Origin: Fodinibacter sp963834965
GTDB taxonomy: Bacteria > Actinomycetota > Actinomycetes > Actinomycetales > Dermatophilaceae
Reading direction: 5' to 3'
Assembly (NCBI GenBank): GCA_963834965.1
Contig: CAWIEI010000034.1
Span: forward strand, 186,001-250,000
DNA: 64,000 bases
In this document: positions 62,011 through 64,000 of the stretch, one piece after another
Position numbering within the stretch: position 1 is the first letter of the stretch
Layout: each line of letters begins with the position of its first letter
The notes under the pieces: model-generated
The model's database searches: none
Told to the model about the DNA's origin: nothing
What the model saw: the letters and a program-made list of their open reading frames with translations, nothing else
Made by a program: the position numbers and the translations under genes

Positions 62011-62234
62011 CGCGGCGGTGGTGCCTCAGGCTGTGATGCCGAGTTGGCCGGGGTGCACCGACGGTGTCCCCGGCCTTATGTCCGCAGTTCGGGCGGAGCG
62101 CGGCGCTGGTCGGCCGGGAACTCTCATGCTTCCCCCCAATGGGCACCGTCATGGCCATGACCCACCTGAGCCATCGTCGAGGGAGGGTCACACGAGAAGG
62201 ACCACGCCAGCTTGGCCAATCGAGTGCCATCAGC

Positions 62235-62327
62235 GGTCGCAACGAGAAACTGGGTCCTACAAGCTCGCCGACATCGCGACCGAGGTCCCCGACACCGGGT
62301 CACTGAGGATCGATCAGCACGGGGTAG
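62235..62327 (+). pseudogene. ANTAR-domain C-terminal fragment
   Basis: SYKLADIATEVPDTGSLRIDQHG matches the last residues of the GAF-ANTAR protein at 59955-60695 (NRKLADIAVEVADTGALTIEHHG), and TAG follows if one extra G is allowed. It lies on the opposite strand. Only about 30 residues are left. It is a relic of a second ANTAR gene or of a duplication. Confidence 0.7.
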
Positions 62328-62615
62328 AAGGTTGTGCAAGCGGCGTGCCGGGTCGGTCAGTGACCCGGTCGCTGCGCTCGAGGCCAGCCCGAAAGCGGCA
62401 CAGAGCGCATGCGTGCGTTGGGCGTTTCTGCGCGCCGAACCGCGGGTAAGTGGTGGGCGACGGCACATACGGAAGCGCGCTCATGGTGAGCTCGCGATGC
62501 GGACCGAGCGCAGGACCGCCTCGAATGCGGACCGAGCTGAGGTCGCCGCGCGCCTTCTTGAGGGACTGGGCCTCCGATGTCGTCGTCACGGAAACCGAGT
62601 AGGGAGGAACGGCAA

Positions 62616-62759
62616 ATGGTCATCCTCGGAATCATTCTGGCGTTGATCGGATGGTTCGCCAGCATCCCGATCCTGCTGTGGATCGGCGTGGCCCTCATCA
62701 TCGTTGGCCTCGTCCTGAACTTCGTGCCGATCGGCGGCTCAACCCGGCGCTGGTACTAG
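62616..62759 (+). CDS. 47-residue membrane protein (DUF6131-like)
   Basis: ATG at 62616 preceded by GGGAGGAA. The sequence is two hydrophobic helices, MVILGIILALIGWFAS and ILLWIGVALIIVGLVLNFV, with a short turn and the tail GGSTRRWY. The pattern matches small actinobacterial DUF6131-type proteins, which are common near stress genes. Function is unknown. Confidence 0.8.
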   Translation: MVILGIILALIGWFASIPILLWIGVALIIVGLVLNFVPIGGSTRRWY

Positions 62760-62802
62760 CCCCTGATCTTCAACGCACCGCGTGCTGGGTGCATCGAAGT
62801 GG

Positions 62803-63003
62803 TCAGTCCGGAAGTGGTCGCATCTCGACGACGGACAGCCCCAGGTCGGCGAACCGCGCGAGCAGTGTGGCGATGTCGGCCTCGTCCTGCACAGGGCCGA
62901 AGAGCACGGTTCCGCCGGTGGGGTAGGGGGTGGACGAGAGCTCGGGCAGGGCGGCCGTGACGTCCTCGGAGAGCGAGCCTTGGATGATGAACTCGTACCG
63001 CAT
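62803..63003 (-). CDS. 66-residue small protein, paralogue 2
   Basis: ATG at 63001-63003 with GAGAGGAAG upstream. It reads MRYEFIIQGSLSEDVTAALPEL ... YPTGGTVLFGPVQDEADIATLLARF ... LGLSVVEMRPLPD. It has the same length as the protein at 61249-61449 and 67% identity. The two copies face each other across a stretch of decayed genes, which suggests duplication by inversion or separate acquisition. Function unknown. Confidence 0.8.
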   Translation of the reverse strand: MRYEFIIQGSLSEDVTAALPELSSTPYPTGGTVLFGPVQDEADIATLLARFADLGLSVVEMRPLPD

Positions 63004-63230
63004 GGGCTTCCTCTCGGTCGTCGTCGTGGGTCCGGCTTCTGCCCTGTCCTGACCCTCGCACCGCTACGTCTGGTGCCGCCTCACGCGTGCTGGGTGAGCC
63101 CGGCTCGCGTGTGCGGCGGTGGGTACTGACCTGACCGTGGCGCTCTTGCCGCTGGCGCTGCCCCCCGCCCGGGGCTTCGACGCGTGTCCACGCCGCAGGT
63201 GCCGTCAATGCCGGCGTGGATGACGGCGTC

Positions 63231-63236
63231 TACGCT
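63231..63236 (+). promoter_or_regulatory. -10 box of a leaderless gene
   Basis: TACGCT fits TAnnnT and ends six bases before the GTG at 63243, the same spacing as at the pucR/allH promoters. No ribosome site precedes the GTG. Confidence 0.45.
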
Positions 63237-63242
63237 GTTGTC

Positions 63243-63473
63243 GTGGCCATCACCGATGTCCAGTCCGAACAGCTGCGGCTCCTGCAGGGGCACGGGCTGC
63301 TGACCACTGCGCGGATGTCGCACATCCTGGACCACGACGCCGAGTCCCTTCGGTGGGTCGCCGACAACTGGCAGGTGTCGAGCACCCCGCAGGCCAACGC
63401 TCAGGTCCGGCAGGTGGCGGGCGAGGCGCACGCCCTGGTGGTCGGCAGCCGCATGCCCGACCCGGGCGTCTGA
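63243..63473 (+). CDS. 76-residue hypothetical protein
   Basis: The GTG at 63243 is chosen because a TAnnnT box lies six bases upstream, as for a leaderless transcript; a GTG at 63216 is the alternative. The protein is soluble and helical: DVQSEQLRLLQGHGLLTTARMSHILDHDAESLRWVADNWQVSS, then QVRQVAGEAHALVVGSRMP. No family is recognised. It stands alone. Confidence 0.5.
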   Translation: MAITDVQSEQLRLLQGHGLLTTARMSHILDHDAESLRWVADNWQVSSTPQANAQVRQVAGEAHALVVGSRMPDPGV

Positions 63474-63698
63474 GGCTCGAGAGGGATGCCCCGCCGTCCG
63501 GGGCCGGCCTCAGCGGGGGGGCGTGTGCAGTGTGGGAGCAGAGGCGATCATCAACAGGTGCGCCCGCTATCGGCTGCCGACGCACCTTGTCGGCGATGAC
63601 GCGGCACGGGAACCTGCATCGAGATGCGTTTCTGCGCCCCCCCATATCCCTGGCACGTTTTGAGAGGGGCGCCTGCACACGACGGCCCCTGACCGGCC

Positions 63699-64000
63699 TC
63701 ATCCGAGGCTGCCGACGGCTCGGGCGACCACGAGTAGGGAGGTGAGCAGAGCCGCGCTGGCCTCGATGCCCATCAGGGTCTTGGCGCGGCCGGTGAGCGG
63801 CATCGTGTCGGTCGGGGAGAACGCGCTGGAGTTGGTGAGCGAGACGTACAGGTAGTCGATGAACCGCGGCCTCCAGTCGCTGTGGTGGCTCGAGCCGAGG
63901 GCGACCTCGCGCACGGTGTCCTGGTTCTCGTCCTGGGAGAACCTCCAGTCGGCGGGAGGCAGACGTTCACGGCGAAGGGTGTGACGCGCGACCGGGCCCG
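63699..64000 (-). CDS. DUF1345 membrane protein, N-terminal part outside the window
   Basis: The frame is open to the window edge. The visible 99 residues end the protein: DWRFSQDENQDTV, then RFIDYLYVSLTNSSAFSPTDTMPLTGRAKTLMGIEASAALLTSLLVVARAVGSLG, the conserved C-terminal block of DUF1345 (YLYVSxTNxxAFSPTDTMPLT and a final helix). Members are multi-span membrane proteins that resemble ion-channel pore regions in this segment. Function is not established. Confidence 0.82.
   Translation of the reverse strand, partial: GPVARHTLRRERLPPADWRFSQDENQDTVREVALGSSHHSDWRPRFIDYLYVSLTNSSAFSPTDTMPLTGRAKTLMGIEASAALLTSLLVVARAVGSLG

Overview
This is chromosomal DNA from a very high-GC actinobacterium. The signs are strong GC3 codon bias, GTG starts joined to the preceding stop by GTGA/ATGA overlaps, a PknG-GlnX-GlnH signalling set, a DUF222/HNH gene, GAF-ANTAR and PucR regulators, and leaderless genes. 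A member of the Micrococcales, perhaps Intrasporangiaceae, is my best guess. No rRNA or marker gene is present to prove it.

Layout. 1-3.1 kb (minus): copper operon CopC-CopD fusion, small membrane protein, YcnI (cut by the window edge). 3.4-11.5 kb (plus): a small ORF, then a two-gene redox operon of a 1677-residue pyruvate:ferredoxin-oxidoreductase-like protein with its own C-terminal ferredoxin, and a fused Nfn-type flavoprotein. 11.8-14.7 kb: a frameshifted DUF222/HNH gene and the 3' stub of a multicopper oxidase next to short tandem repeats. 14.8-16.6 kb: a Vps62-like membrane protein. 16.6-29.3 kb: an N-heterocycle (probably purine) catabolic region. It holds a CN-hydrolase, CoxG, three molybdenum-hydroxylase subunits, an NCS2 permease and a PucR regulator on the minus strand; divergent from these are AllH, AllF and AllG, the oxamate carbamoyltransferase subunits. 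29.3-33.1 kb (plus): a GH6 cellulase behind a CebR-type operator, a 63-bp tandem repeat, folD, and a Ca2+/H+ antiporter.

33.2-46 kb (minus): one ten-gene, tightly overlapping signalling operon in the order TelA, 205-aa protein, CbbX-like AAA+ ATPase, GlnX, GlnH lipoprotein, helical protein, PknG-like kinase, PP2C phosphatase, VWA protein, FHA protein. It joins a complete phospho-signalling circuit (periplasmic amino-acid sensor, kinase, phosphatase, phosphothreonine reader) to Ter/TelA-type stress proteins.

46-52 kb is a patchy island of small unknown genes, a possible XRE regulator with twin operators, an IS1380 transposase remnant, an ArsR-type regulator divergent from a 39-residue secreted mini-peptide with its own terminator, and a degraded nuclease-like ORF. 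52.2-57.8 kb (plus) is a five-gene exopolysaccharide operon: nucleotide-sugar dehydrogenase, QxxRW glycosyltransferase, 39-aa membrane protein, polysaccharide deacetylase, lipoprotein. 57.8-64 kb holds small stress-type genes (GAF-ANTAR, two paralogous 66-aa proteins, a small membrane protein, a DUF1345 protein) among several frameshifted or partial genes.

The heptamer GGATGCC/GGCATCC is frequent from 3.6 to 46 kb and nearly absent from 46 to 64 kb. With the remnants, this suggests that the right third is younger or acquired DNA. All functions are inferred from sequence reading only; no database search was run.
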